A DNA stretch of 64,000 nucleotides from Alphaproteobacteria bacterium (GCA_020850755.1 JADZEB010000015.1:62001-126000), one strand, 5' to 3'; positions 7,409 through 17,251 are shown, counted from the stretch's first letter. A program made the numbers and translations. Notes: generated by a model from the letters alone, not told the origin.

Positions 7409-9733
7409 ATGACCAAGTTCGGGATGCACCAGTCGATCAGCCGGATCGAGGATCCGCGCCTGCTCACCGGTCGCGGCCGCTACACCGACGATATCGTGCT
7501 GCCGGGGCAGGGCTTCGGCTTCGTGTTGCGCAGCCCGCACGCCCATGCGCGCATCCGCGCGATCGACACCGCGGCGGCACGCGCCATGCCGGGCGTGCTC
7601 GGCATATTCACCCATGCCGACCTCGCCGCCGAGGGGATCGGGCACCTGCCCTGCGTCGTCGGCCTCAAGAACAAGGACGGCTCGCGCCGCGCCGATACGC
7701 CGCGCCCGGCGCTGGCCGACGGCGTGGTGCGCCATGTCGGCGATGCGGTGGCCTTCGTGGTGGCCAAGACGCTTGCCGCCGCGCGCGATGCGGCCGAGGC
7801 GATCACGGTCGAGTACGAGTTGCTCCCGGCGAGCACCGACCTCGCCACCGCCGCCGCGCCGGGCCAGGCGCAGGTCTGGCCGGCGACGCCCAACAATGTC
7901 TGTTTCGACTGGCAGGCCGGCGATGCAGCGGGCACCGCCGCCGCCTTCGCGCGCGCCGCGCATGTCACGCGCCTGGAGGTGGTCAACAACCGCATCGTCG
8001 TTGCCAGCATGGAGGCGCGCGCGGCGAATGCCGCCTACGACCCCGCCTCGGGGCGCTTCACGCTCTATTCCGGCACGCAGGGCTCGTGGCTGCTCAAGGA
8101 CCAGCTCGCCAGCGCGATCTTCAAGCTGCCGCCGGAGAATTTCCGCGTCGTCACGCCCGATGTCGGCGGCGGGTTCGGCATGAAGATCTTCCTCTATCCC
8201 GAGCATGTGCTGTGCTGCTTCGCCGCCCGCCGCCTCAACCGCGCGGTGAAATGGACCTCCGAGCGCAGCGAGGCCTTCCTGTCCGACACGCACGGGCGCG
8301 ACAACATCACGCTGGCCGAGCTGGCGCTCGATGCCGAGGGGCGGTTCCTGGCGCTGCGCACGCGCAATGTCGCGAACATGGGCGCCTATCTCTCCACCTT
8401 CGCGCCCTTCATTCCCACTTTCGCCGGAAGCAAGGTGCTGGCCTCGGTCTACCGTTTCGGTGCGATCCACGCGCAGGTGCTGGGCATGTTCACCCACACC
8501 GTGCCGGTGGATGCCTATCGCGGTGCCGGGCGGCCCGAGAGCAACTATCTGGTCGAGCGGCTGATCGACCAGGCCGCGCGCGAGCTTGGCATCGACCGCA
8601 TCGAGCTGCGCCGACGCAACATGGTCGCACCCGCCGACATGCCGTGGAAAAGCGCCATGGGCGCGACCTACGACACGGGCGACTTCCCGGCCGTGCTGGA
8701 GGCGGGCTTGCACGCGGCCGACTGGGCGGGCTTCGCCGCGCGCCGGGCGGCAAGCGCGCGGGCGGGCAGGCTGCGCGGCATCGGGCTGGCCTACTATCTC
8801 GAAGCGACCGGCGGCGGGGCGACCGAGCGCGCCGAGATCCGCTTCGCTGCGGACGGCATGGCCGAGCTTCTCGTCGGCACGCAGTCGACCGGCCAGGGCC
8901 ACGAGACCGCCTATGTGCAGATCATGGCCGAGCGGCTGGGCATCCCGGCCGGGCGCTTGCGCGTGGTACAGGGCGATTCCGATGCGATCCCGACCGGCGG
9001 CGGCACGGGCGGGGCGCGCTCGCTCTATTCGCAAGGGGGCGCGATCCTGGCCGCGGCGCAGGAGGTGGAGAACCGGGGCCGCAAGGGCGCCGCACACATA
9101 CTCGAAGCCGCCGCCGCCGACATCGAATTCGCGGACGGGTTCTTCCGCATCGCCGGCACCGACCGGCAGCTGCACATCCTCGACCTCGCCGCCGAGGCGC
9201 GCAGCCGCAAGGCCGCCGGCGAGGCGGTGGAAACGCTCGATGCCTTCGCGGTGTGGGACATCAAGGCGCACACCTTCCCCAATGGCTGCCACATCGCCGA
9301 GGTGGAGGTCGATCCGGAAACGGGGCGCGTGGCGCTCGCGCGCTACACGGTCGCCGACGATGTCGGGCGCGCGATCAACCCGCTGATCGTGCGCGGGCAG
9401 GTGCATGGCGGCGTGGCCCAGGGCGTGGGCCAGGCGCTGCTCGAATGCACGCATTACGATGCGGTGTCCGGCCAGCTTGTTGCCGGCAGCTTCATGGACT
9501 ATGCGCTGCCACGGGCCGATGACCTGCCGGCCATGGCGGTGGAACTGGTCGAGGTGCCGTGCGGCACCAACCCGCTCGGCGTCAAGGGCGCGGGCGAGGC
9601 GGGCGCGGTCGGCTCCCCTCCGGCGGTGATCAATGCGCTGGTCGATGCGCTTGCCGCGCGCGGGGTGGGCACGATCGACATGCCGGCAACGCCCGAGCGC
9701 GTCTGGCGCGCGCTTGCCGCCAAGGCCGCATAG
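7409..9733 (+). CDS. Xanthine dehydrogenase family molybdopterin-binding (large) subunit
   Basis: This 774-residue protein starts at 7409 behind CAGGAG, and not at the in-frame ATG 15 nt earlier that overlaps this site. It contains the aldehyde oxidase/xanthine dehydrogenase N-terminal hammerhead domain, then the molybdenum-cofactor domain. DVGGGFGMK is at 251-259 and AYRGAGRPE at 369-377. The catalytic base is E730 in GVKGAGEAG. The AYRGAGR form, rather than AYRCSFR, separates it from true CO dehydrogenase CoxL. Such subunits normally work with an FAD (CoxM-like) and a [2Fe-2S] (CoxS-like) partner. Neither is encoded nearby, so partners must be elsewhere. The substrate is probably an aldehyde or N-heterocycle. 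Confidence 0.9.
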   Translation: MTKFGMHQSISRIEDPRLLTGRGRYTDDIVLPGQGFGFVLRSPHAHARIRAIDTAAARAMPGVLGIFTHADLAAEGIGHLPCVVGLKNKDGSRRADTPRPALADGVVRHVGDAVAFVVAKTLAAARDAAEAITVEYELLPASTDLATAAAPGQAQVWPATPNNVCFDWQAGDAAGTAAAFARAAHVTRLEVVNNRIVVASMEARAANAAYDPASGRFTLYSGTQGSWLLKDQLASAIFKLPPENFRVVTPDVGGGFGMKIFLYPEHVLCCFAARRLNRAVKWTSERSEAFLSDTHGRDNITLAELALDAEGRFLALRTRNVANMGAYLSTFAPFIPTFAGSKVLASVYRFGAIHAQVLGMFTHTVPVDAYRGAGRPESNYLVERLIDQAARELGIDRIELRRRNMVAPADMPWKSAMGATYDTGDFPAVLEAGLHAADWAGFAARRAASARAGRLRGIGLAYYLEATGGGATERAEIRFAADGMAELLVGTQSTGQGHETAYVQIMAERLGIPAGRLRVVQGDSDAIPTGGGTGGARSLYSQGGAILAAAQEVENRGRKGAAHILEAAAADIEFADGFFRIAGTDRQLHILDLAAEARSRKAAGEAVETLDAFAVWDIKAHTFPNGCHIAEVEVDPETGRVALARYTVADDVGRAINPLIVRGQVHGGVAQGVGQALLECTHYDAVSGQLVAGSFMDYALPRADDLPAMAVELVEVPCGTNPLGVKGAGEAGAVGSPPAVINALVDALAARGVGTIDMPATPERVWRALAAKAA

Positions 9734-9760
9734 CGCCGGGCGGCTTCGCGCCTCGGCGCC

Positions 9761-11368
9761 TCAGGCGAAGGCGAAGCCGCCCGAGCCGGTGCGCGGGTCG
9801 CTGCCCACCTTCCAGCCACCGGCGCCATCGGCCATCGCCACCTGCGCCCGGCTGAAAGTGGGGTCGTAGGCATAGGGCCGACGCTCGACCTTGAGCCCGC
9901 GCGCGCGCAATCCCTCGATCACCGTGGCCTGGATGCGCGCCTCTGCCTGCACCGGCCCGCCCTCGGCATGGATGCGCGGCGCGGCCACGGCCTCGGCCGG
10001 GCTCATGGCGAAATCGACGATGTTCGAGATCGTCTGCGTTACTGAGGAGATGATCGCCGAGCCGCCCGGCGCGCCGACCGCGAACCAGGGCTTGGCGTCG
10101 CGGAACACGATGCTGGGCGCCATCGCCGTGCCGCGCGCCTTGCCGGGACGGATGCCGTTCGGGTGGTTCGGGTCGGGATCGAACAGCTTCATCGAGTTGT
10201 TGTACATGAAGCCGAGGCCCGGCGTGATCACGCCCGAAGCGGTGGCGAGCGTGTGCGTGAGCGACACGACATTGCCGGCCGCATCCATCACCGAGAGATG
10301 CGTCGTGCCCTCCTCGCGCCGGGGCGGGGTCTCGGGCGCGACCAGCCCGGCGCGGATGCGCGCGGCCGCTGCCTCGATCTTCGCCTCGCCCAGCACGGAC
10401 TGCGGATCGAAGGGCGTGAAGAAGGGATCGCCCACGATCTCGTAGCGGCCGGCCTGGCCTTCCGCCAGCGCGCGCGCGAGCACGAACAGGTGCTCGGCGC
10501 TGTTGTGGCGCATGGCGGCGAGGTCGAACCGCTCCATGATCCTGAGGATCGCGAGCAGCATCACCCCGCCGGTGGGTGGCGGCGCGCTGCAGACCGTGAC
10601 GCCGCGATAGGTGATGGAAAGCGGCGCCTGGTCGCGCGGGGCGAAGCCGTGCAGATCCGCCTCCGTCACCCAGGCACCATACGCGTCGAGGTCGGCGGCG
10701 ATGCGCTTGCCGATCGCGCCGCGATAGAATTCCTGCGGCCCGCCCTCGGCGATGGCCTTCAGCGTGGCGGCGAGATCGGGGTTCGGGATCAGGTCGCCGA
10801 CCTCGTGGAAGGTGCCGTCGCGGCGCAGATAGATGCGCCGGCTTTCCTCGCTGGCGGCAAGGCGCGAGCGGCCATCGGCCAGCCCCGGCTGCGGCTTGCG
10901 CGTCCAGAACTCGACCGCGTAGGGCATCACCCACATGCCGCCGCGCGCGAGCGCCGCCGCCGGCAGCACCAGATCGCGCCAGGGCAGCGAGCCATAGCGG
11001 CGATGCAACTCGCTGAGGCCCGCGACCGTGCCCGGCGTCATGATCGAGCGGTAGCCTAGTTCGCTCGAATAGTCGTTGTGCAGCGTCGCCCGCCCGAGCG
11101 CGGTGCGCCCGCGCACATTGCGCAGATACATGTCGGGCGTGCACAGGCTGCCGGCGCGCGCCTGGAAGTCCAGCACCTCGTGCCGCCCGGAGGCGGCATG
11201 GAAGATGTGCGCCGTGCCCATGCCGCCGATGCCGCACATGAATGGATCGTCCACCTCCTGGGCAAGGGCGGTGGCGACCGCTGCATCGAAGGCGTTGCCG
11301 CCCTTGGCTAGGATGCTCGCGCCGACATCGCAGGCCCTCGGCTGTGGCGCGACCACGACACCTTTCAT
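9761..11368 (-). CDS. Gamma-glutamyltransferase family protein
   Basis: This 535-residue Ntn-hydrolase matches gamma-glutamyltranspeptidase length. The autoprocessing/nucleophile motif TTHLSV begins at T355, which would split the chain into large and small subunits. The small subunit carries PGLGFMYNNSMKLFDPDP and the substrate-loop glycines GAPGGSAII. There is no obvious signal peptide; the protein begins MKGVVVAPQPRACDVG, so a cytoplasmic enzyme is likely. The reaction would be hydrolysis or transfer of gamma-glutamyl groups. It is the last gene of the long minus-strand run and follows hydantoinase/oxoprolinase B by 42 bp. That context fits breakdown of gamma-glutamyl or 5-oxoproline-type compounds. 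It converges with the molybdenum subunit gene. Confidence 0.88.
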   Translation of the reverse strand: MKGVVVAPQPRACDVGASILAKGGNAFDAAVATALAQEVDDPFMCGIGGMGTAHIFHAASGRHEVLDFQARAGSLCTPDMYLRNVRGRTALGRATLHNDYSSELGYRSIMTPGTVAGLSELHRRYGSLPWRDLVLPAAALARGGMWVMPYAVEFWTRKPQPGLADGRSRLAASEESRRIYLRRDGTFHEVGDLIPNPDLAATLKAIAEGGPQEFYRGAIGKRIAADLDAYGAWVTEADLHGFAPRDQAPLSITYRGVTVCSAPPPTGGVMLLAILRIMERFDLAAMRHNSAEHLFVLARALAEGQAGRYEIVGDPFFTPFDPQSVLGEAKIEAAAARIRAGLVAPETPPRREEGTTHLSVMDAAGNVVSLTHTLATASGVITPGLGFMYNNSMKLFDPDPNHPNGIRPGKARGTAMAPSIVFRDAKPWFAVGAPGGSAIISSVTQTISNIVDFAMSPAEAVAAPRIHAEGGPVQAEARIQATVIEGLRARGLKVERRPYAYDPTFSRAQVAMADGAGGWKVGSDPRTGSGGFAFA

Positions 11369-11410
11369 GTCACTCTCCCCGATGATGGCAAGCGTCGGCG
11401 CATTGCGATC

Positions 11411-13138
11411 CTAGCCGCTCCCGCGCTGGCCATAGAGCCTCGCCGCCGCCTCGGCCGAGACCTTGCCGGCCTCGATGTCGGCGGCGATCGCGGCTGGATC
11501 GCGCAGGGCGGGATCGCCCCAGCCGGCGCCCGCCGCCGTCTCGATGCGCACGCGATCACCACGCTTGAGGCGCAGCATCGCCTTGGACGGCACATCCTCG
11601 GTGCTGCCATCGGTGCGGATGATGGTGGTGCGCGAGCGCGCGCCGTCCTGCCCGCCCTCGACGCCGCGGGCCGGCTCGAAATGGCGCTCGCCGCGATGGA
11701 CGAACTGCATCTCGGCCGACAGCACCTCGAACTCGCGGACCAGGCCGTTGCCACCGCGATGCCGCCCCGCGCCGCCGGAATCGGGCCGGATCGCGTTCTC
11801 GCGCACGCGCACCGGCGCTTCCAGCTCGATCGTTTCCACCGGCAGGGACCAGGTGTTGCCCATGTCGGTGGCGATCACGTCTACGCCGTCGCGATCCAGC
11901 CCCGCGCCCGCGCCGCCGACGAAGTGGTCGCCAACGACGAAGCGCTCGCCGGCATCGGTCGTGCCGATATAGCGGCAGACGAGCGTCAGCGCCGCCCAGG
12001 GTGCGGTGAGCCGGTCGGGCAGCGCCGGGCGCAGCGCCGAGAGGATCGTGGTCGAGAGCCGCTTCACCGTGCCGGTGCGCGCATTCACCGGCGCGGGCGG
12101 GCGCGGATTGACCAGCGAGCCCTCGGGCAGTGTCAGGCGCACCGGGCGGAAGCAGCCGCCATTCGAAGGGATGGTCGGATCGCCTATGCAGCGCACGGCG
12201 AAATAGGCGGCCGCCTGCGCGGCCGAGGGCACGGCGTTGATCGGCCCCTTGGTCTGCGGGCTGGTGCCGGTGTAGTCGACATGCATCGTGCCGTCCTTGA
12301 TCGTCACGGCAACGGCGATGCGCACGCGCTTGTCGAGTTCGACCCCGTCATTGTCGAGGAAATCCTCGGCCCGCCAGGTGCCTTCCGGGATGCGGGCAAG
12401 CTCGGCCCGCGTGCGCGCCTCGGCATAGGCGATCAGGCCGGCGGAAAGGCGCACGAGCCCCTCGGTCCCGTGCTCCTCGGCAAGCTCGCGCAGGCGGCGC
12501 GCGCCGATATGGCAGGCGCCGATCTGGCCGTTGATGTCGCCCTCCAGCGTCTCGGGCGTGCGCACATTGAGCATCAGTATGTCGCGCAGCGTCTCGTTCA
12601 GCGCCCCGTCGCGCTGGTAGAGCTGCGGCGGCACGCGCAATCCTTCCTGGAAGATCTCGGTCGCGTTGGGCGGCAGGCTGCCCGGCACCATGCCGCCGAG
12701 ATCGTTGTGGTGCGACACGCTGGCCGATATGCCGATCATACCGCCGCGATGGAAGATCGGCATCGCGATCACGATGTCCGGCGTGTGCGAGCCGCCATGA
12801 TAGGGATCGTTGAGGAAGTAGATGTCGCCTTCGCGCATCGTCTCGCGCGGGAAGCGGCGCAGCACATGGCCCACGGCGGGGATCAGCGTGCCGAGATGGA
12901 ACGGGATCGAAGCCGATTGCGCCAGCACCGTGCCATCGGGCAGGAACAGGCTGGCCGCCGCATCCGCCGCTTCCTTCACGGCCGAGGAGAAGGAGGCGTT
13001 CACCTGCGTCAGCTGCATCTCGTCGGCGATGCCTTGCAGCCGGTGCCGCACCACCTCGAGCGTGACCGGGTCGATCTCGCGGCGCAGGGCGGCGAGACGC
13101 TCCTCGGCCGTGCGGGCCGCGGATGTGGGCGCGTTCAT
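11411..13138 (-). CDS. hyuB: Hydantoinase B/oxoprolinase family protein
   Basis: This 575-residue protein starts at 13138, where its ATG overlaps the stop of the preceding hyuA-type gene as ATGA. The N-terminal EIDPVTLEVVRHRLQGIADEM and the FLNDPYHGGSHTPDIV block with HHNDLGG are hallmarks of the HyuB half of ATP-dependent N-methylhydantoinases and 5-oxoprolinases. The C-terminus (RGDRVRIETAAGAGWGDP) is also family-typical. It should form a complex with the HyuA product to open a cyclic amide at the cost of ATP. Specificity (hydantoin, N-methylhydantoin or 5-oxoproline) cannot be read from sequence. The gamma-glutamyltransferase gene downstream favours a 5-oxoproline link. Confidence 0.88.
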   Translation of the reverse strand: MNAPTSAARTAEERLAALRREIDPVTLEVVRHRLQGIADEMQLTQVNASFSSAVKEAADAAASLFLPDGTVLAQSASIPFHLGTLIPAVGHVLRRFPRETMREGDIYFLNDPYHGGSHTPDIVIAMPIFHRGGMIGISASVSHHNDLGGMVPGSLPPNATEIFQEGLRVPPQLYQRDGALNETLRDILMLNVRTPETLEGDINGQIGACHIGARRLRELAEEHGTEGLVRLSAGLIAYAEARTRAELARIPEGTWRAEDFLDNDGVELDKRVRIAVAVTIKDGTMHVDYTGTSPQTKGPINAVPSAAQAAAYFAVRCIGDPTIPSNGGCFRPVRLTLPEGSLVNPRPPAPVNARTGTVKRLSTTILSALRPALPDRLTAPWAALTLVCRYIGTTDAGERFVVGDHFVGGAGAGLDRDGVDVIATDMGNTWSLPVETIELEAPVRVRENAIRPDSGGAGRHRGGNGLVREFEVLSAEMQFVHRGERHFEPARGVEGGQDGARSRTTIIRTDGSTEDVPSKAMLRLKRGDRVRIETAAGAGWGDPALRDPAAIAADIEAGKVSAEAAARLYGQRGSG

Positions 13139-15210
13139 GGCCGTGCCTCCGTGTCGCGATCGAGGAACAGGAGCCCGCCCTCCCCGACGCTCGCGCGCCA
13201 GCCGGGTTCGACCAGGGTGGTCGTGTCCGACTGCTCGATGATGGCGGGGCCCGCGATGGACGTGCCGGGCCCGAGGCTTGCCCGGTCGATGATCACGGCG
13301 GGCAGTGGCGCGGTCCTGCCCTCGACGATGATCGGGCGCGAGGCGGATGGTCGCGGCGGCGCATCGTTCGGGAAGGACAGCGCGGCATCGCCGCCGGCGC
13401 GCGCCTGGTGCACGCAGCGCAGGTTGACGATGCGCGCCGGCCGCTCGACGGCGTGGCCATAGACCTGCCGGTGCGCGTCCAGGAAGGCGGCATAGAGCGC
13501 GGCGCGCGGATCGGCGGCGGCAAGATCGACCGCCACCTCCAGATGGTGCGATTGCCCGACGTAGCAGATATCGGCCAGGTGCGTGACGGTTCGCTGCAGA
13601 CCCTCCGCGCCGTCGGCGGCCATCAGGCGCGCGCACTCGGCATCGAGCCGGGCGAAGGCGGCGCGGAGCGCATCGAGTGGGGCATCGGCCAGGCGCGCGG
13701 GAAAGCCCGTGGCGCGCTCATGCTCGATCGGCGCGGCGAGCAGCCCGAGGGCGGAAAGCACGCCCGGCGCCTGCGGCACGACGACGCGGGCGAGGCCGAG
13801 CGCGCGGGCCAGCGGTGTGGCGTGCAGGCCGCCGCCGCCGCCGAGCGGGACAAGGGCAAAACGGCGCGGATCGTGCCCGCGCTTGATCGAGACGAAGCGG
13901 ATGCCCTCGGCCATCTGCGCGTTGACGACGCGATGGATGCCGAGCGCCGCTTCCGCCACCGAAAGCCCCATCGGGCGCGCGATCCTCGTCTCGATCGCGC
14001 GGTGCGCACGACCTGCGTCCAGGCGGATGCGCCCGCCGGCGAAGCCATCCGGATCGAGATAGCCGAGCACGAGCGAGGCATCCGTGACGGTTGGCTCCTC
14101 GCCGCCCTTGCCGTAGCAGGCGGGGCCGGGATCGGCGCCGGCCGAGCGCGGGCCGACATGCAGCCCGCCGGCGCGATCGAGCCAGGCGATGGAGCCGCCG
14201 CCCGCGCCGATCGAGTTCACATCGACCATCGGCACGCGCACGGCGAAGCCGTCGATCCAGCCATGCGAGGCGATCAGCGGCTTGCCCCGGGCGATCAGGG
14301 CGATGTCGGACGAGGTGCCGCCGATATCGAGCGTGATCGCCGCATCGAGCCCCGCCGCCGCCGCGACCGACTGGCCGCCGATCACGCCTCCCGCGGGCCC
14401 CGACAGGAACAGCCGCACAGGGCGCAGTGCGGCCGTCTCCGTTCCCGTCACGCCGCCGCGCGAATGGATGACCGAGAAGCCGCAGCCAAGCCCGGCCGCG
14501 CGCAGCCGCGCGTCGGTGCGTGCGAGGTAGCGCGCCAGCACCGGCTTCACATAGCCATCGAAGGCGGTCACGGCCGTGCGCTCGTACTCGCGGAACTGCG
14601 GATCGACCACCGAGGAGAGCGACAGCGCAATGCCCGGATGGCGCGCGGCGATCAGCGCGGCGGCGCGCTCCTCGTGCACGGGGTTGAGAAAGGAGAACAG
14701 GAAGGCGATCGCGATCGCCTCCACGCCCTCGGCGGCCAATGCGTCCACGGCGCGCAGCAGCCCTGCCTCGTCGAGCGGTGTCACCACGCTGCCATCGGCG
14801 CCGATGCGCTCGCGGATGCCGATGCGCCGGCGCGCGGGCGCCAGGAACACCGGCGTGTTGGGCGAGAGCTTGACCTGATAGAGCTCCTCGTCCTTGCGGT
14901 TGTGCCGGCCGATCTCCAGCACGTCGCGGAAGCCCTCGGTGGTGAGCAGCGCCGTGCGCGCGCCCTTGCGTTCCAGCACCGCGTTGGTGGCAACCGTGGT
15001 GCCGTGCACGAAGCGGCGGATTGCGCCGGGAGCGATGCCCCAGGCATCGCGCGCATGCGCCAGCGCGGCCAGGATCGCCTCGGCCGGGTCCTTCGGTGTC
15101 GAGGGGATCTTGGTGCGGCGGACCGCGCCGCCGGCGTCGCGGCAGGCGACATCGGTGAAGGTGCCGCCGGTATCGATGCCGATCTCGACCTGCGAGCCCT
15201 GCTTGGTCAT
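13135..15210 (-). CDS. hyuA: Hydantoinase/oxoprolinase family protein, subunit A (ATPase-like half)
   Basis: This 691-residue protein starts at 15210, overlapping the stop of the ABC ATPase gene as ATGA. Two phosphate-binding blocks of the actin/Hsp70-like nucleotide fold are clear: GIDTGGTFTD at 11-20 and DIGGTSSD at 295-302. The C-terminus carries the conserved GPAIIEQSDTTTLVEPGW segment. It pairs with HyuB to hydrolyse a cyclic amide with ATP. Translational coupling to the transporter genes upstream and to hyuB downstream implies that the importer brings in its substrate. The frame is open upstream of 15210, but that part is antisense-like to the ATPase gene and is not used. Confidence 0.88.
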   Translation of the reverse strand: MTKQGSQVEIGIDTGGTFTDVACRDAGGAVRRTKIPSTPKDPAEAILAALAHARDAWGIAPGAIRRFVHGTTVATNAVLERKGARTALLTTEGFRDVLEIGRHNRKDEELYQVKLSPNTPVFLAPARRRIGIRERIGADGSVVTPLDEAGLLRAVDALAAEGVEAIAIAFLFSFLNPVHEERAAALIAARHPGIALSLSSVVDPQFREYERTAVTAFDGYVKPVLARYLARTDARLRAAGLGCGFSVIHSRGGVTGTETAALRPVRLFLSGPAGGVIGGQSVAAAAGLDAAITLDIGGTSSDIALIARGKPLIASHGWIDGFAVRVPMVDVNSIGAGGGSIAWLDRAGGLHVGPRSAGADPGPACYGKGGEEPTVTDASLVLGYLDPDGFAGGRIRLDAGRAHRAIETRIARPMGLSVAEAALGIHRVVNAQMAEGIRFVSIKRGHDPRRFALVPLGGGGGLHATPLARALGLARVVVPQAPGVLSALGLLAAPIEHERATGFPARLADAPLDALRAAFARLDAECARLMAADGAEGLQRTVTHLADICYVGQSHHLEVAVDLAAADPRAALYAAFLDAHRQVYGHAVERPARIVNLRCVHQARAGGDAALSFPNDAPPRPSASRPIIVEGRTAPLPAVIIDRASLGPGTSIAGPAIIEQSDTTTLVEPGWRASVGEGGLLFLDRDTEARP

Positions 15211-16229
15211 GGCGCGCCATCCTGGGCGGTGCTGGCGGACAAGGATGCGGCAAGCGATTGCCAGCGAAGGCAGGCCACATGATGCTCCGGTCCCGCCTGT
15301 TCCAGCACGGGATCGCTGCGCGCGCAATCGGGCGCGGCGGCGGCGCAGCGCGGGCGGAAGCGGCAGCCCGAGGGCAGGCGCGCGGCCGAGGGCGGGTCCC
15401 CGGCAAGGGCCGGGGTGCCGATCGCGCCGTCGGGGTCGAGATGGGGTGCGGCGTCCAGCAGCGCGCGCGTATAGGGGTGGCGCGGCGCGGCGAACAGCGT
15501 CGCCGCCGGCGCGATCTCGACGATGCGGCCGAGATACATCACCGCGATGCGCGTGCACATGAGCCGCACCACCGACAGGTCATGGGCGATGAGCACATAG
15601 GTGAGGCCGAACTCGGCGCGCAGGTCGCGGAACAGGCGCAGCACGGTGGCCTGCACTGAAAGGTCGAGGCCGGCGGTGGGTTCGTCCAGGATCACGATCT
15701 CGGGCTTGAGGATCAGGATGCGCGCAAGCCCGATGCGGCGAAGCTGTCCGCCGGAAAGCTCGTGCGGGTAGCGTGCCCGCACTGCGGGATCGAGGCCGAC
15801 CGCGGCCAGCATCGCATCGATCCGCGCCTGGCGCTCGGCCGCCTTGCCCAGCCCGGCGATGCGCAGCGCCTCGTGCATCGTGGCCCCGATGCTCCACCAG
15901 GGGTCGAGCGCGGCGCCCGGGTCCTGGTGGACATACTGGATCGCGGCGCGCGCGGCGCGAGCGGCGCGCGGCGGCAACCCGGATACGGGCTGCCCGTGCA
16001 GCCTGACCTCGCCCGCCGTTTCGCGCTGCTGGCCGAGCAGCGTGCGCGCGAGCGTGGTCTTGCCGCAGCCGGATTCGCCCACAAGGCCCAGTATCTCGCC
16101 CGGCATCAGGTCGAGATCGACGCCGTCCACCGCGCGCACGGGCGCATGTGCGGCCTGGAACAGCCCCGTTCGCCGCGCGCCGAGATGCACGGCAAGTCCG
16201 CGCGCGGCAAGGATCGGCGCGTCGCTCAT
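15207..16229 (-). CDS. Peptide-type ABC transporter ATP-binding protein (DppF/OppF-like)
   Basis: This 340-residue ATPase has Walker A GESGCGKTT at 51-59, a signature loop LSGGQLRR, Walker B with IVILDEPTAGLD, and the switch region YVLIAHDLSVV. The C-terminal oligopeptide-transporter region RHPYTRALLDAAPH is followed by a CRFRPRCAAAAPDC Cys motif, typical of the OppD/DppD-DppF class, where it can bind Fe-S. It is the second of two ATPases of the first importer. Its ATG overlaps the stop of the previous ATPase gene, and its own stop overlaps the hyuA start. Confidence 0.92.
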   Translation of the reverse strand: MSDAPILAARGLAVHLGARRTGLFQAAHAPVRAVDGVDLDLMPGEILGLVGESGCGKTTLARTLLGQQRETAGEVRLHGQPVSGLPPRAARAARAAIQYVHQDPGAALDPWWSIGATMHEALRIAGLGKAAERQARIDAMLAAVGLDPAVRARYPHELSGGQLRRIGLARILILKPEIVILDEPTAGLDLSVQATVLRLFRDLRAEFGLTYVLIAHDLSVVRLMCTRIAVMYLGRIVEIAPAATLFAAPRHPYTRALLDAAPHLDPDGAIGTPALAGDPPSAARLPSGCRFRPRCAAAAPDCARSDPVLEQAGPEHHVACLRWQSLAASLSASTAQDGAP

Positions 16230-17251
16230 GGCAGTGCCCCTGCCGGCCCGGGCGCATCGGCCATGATGCAGTTGAGCGCGTGCGGCGGATCGCCAGCAAG
16301 CGCCACCAGCCGGGTCGGGCGCGCGGCGCAGCCGGGCCGCGCCTCGGGGCAGCGCGGATGGAAGCGGCAGCCCGATGGCGGGGCGAGCGGCGAGGGCACG
16401 CTGCCCGGGATGCCGGCAAGATCGGCCATGCGGTCGGGGTGGCAGGCGACCAGCGCGGCGGAATAGGGGTGGCGGGGTGCCGCCAGCACGGCGCGCTTGG
16501 TGCCGGTCTCCACCGTCTGGCCGGCATACATCACGGTGACATGGCTGCAGAGCTGCGAGACGACGCCGAAATCATGCGTGACGAACAGCACCGACAGCGC
16601 GAAATCGCGCGCAAGCTCGGCCAGCAGCGACAGGATCTGCTGCTGCGTGGTCACGTCGAGCGCGGTGGTGGGCTCGTCGGCGACGATCAGGCGCGGGCCG
16701 CACAGCAGGGCGGCGGCGATCAGCACGCGCTGGCGCTGCCCGCCCGAGAACTGGTGCGGATAGCGCGCCAGTGCCTGCTCGGGGTCGGGGATCTGCACGC
16801 GGCGAAAAAGGTCGATCAGCCGGGCGCGCCCGGCGGCGCGAGACCGATCCGGCGCATTCTCGGGCGCGTGCCAGCGCCAGATCTCCAGCAACTGCGTGCC
16901 GACCGTGAACATCGGATTGAGCGCCAGCGCCGGGTCCTGCGGGATGAATCCGATGCGCCTGCCGCGCACCTCGCGCGCAAGCGCAGCCTCGTCGAGCGCG
17001 AGCAGGTCGCGCCCCTCGAACAGCATGCGGCCCTCGGGCATGCGCGCATTGGGCGGCAGCACGCCCAGGATCGCCTTGACCAGCGTCGATTTGCCGCAGC
17101 CCGATTCGCCCACCAGTCCCACGATCTCGCCCGCGCCGACCGCGAGGCTCGCGCGATCGAGCACGCGCGCCGGCCCCTCCGGCGTGTCGATCACGACCGA
17201 GAGATCGTCGACCGACAGCATCGGCGCAGGGGCGGGCGCGGGCATGCTCAT
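16226..17251 (-). CDS. Peptide-type ABC transporter ATP-binding protein (DppD/OppD-like)
   Basis: This 341-residue ATPase starts at 17251, where the ATG overlaps the permease stop; a second ATG lies two codons later. Walker [10 protein letters not shown] is at 48-56. The signature QFSGGQRQRVLIA, Walker [13 protein letters not shown] and switch LFVTHDFGVV are intact. The C-terminal region has RHPYSAALVACHP and a CRFHPRCPEARPGC Cys motif. It pairs with the neighbouring DppF-like ATPase under two permeases. The same frame stays open through the permease genes for about 1000 codons, but that extension does not read as protein. Confidence 0.92.
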   Translation of the reverse strand: MSMPAPAPAPMLSVDDLSVVIDTPEGPARVLDRASLAVGAGEIVGLVGESGCGKSTLVKAILGVLPPNARMPEGRMLFEGRDLLALDEAALAREVRGRRIGFIPQDPALALNPMFTVGTQLLEIWRWHAPENAPDRSRAAGRARLIDLFRRVQIPDPEQALARYPHQFSGGQRQRVLIAAALLCGPRLIVADEPTTALDVTTQQQILSLLAELARDFALSVLFVTHDFGVVSQLCSHVTVMYAGQTVETGTKRAVLAAPRHPYSAALVACHPDRMADLAGIPGSVPSPLAPPSGCRFHPRCPEARPGCAARPTRLVALAGDPPHALNCIMADAPGPAGALP

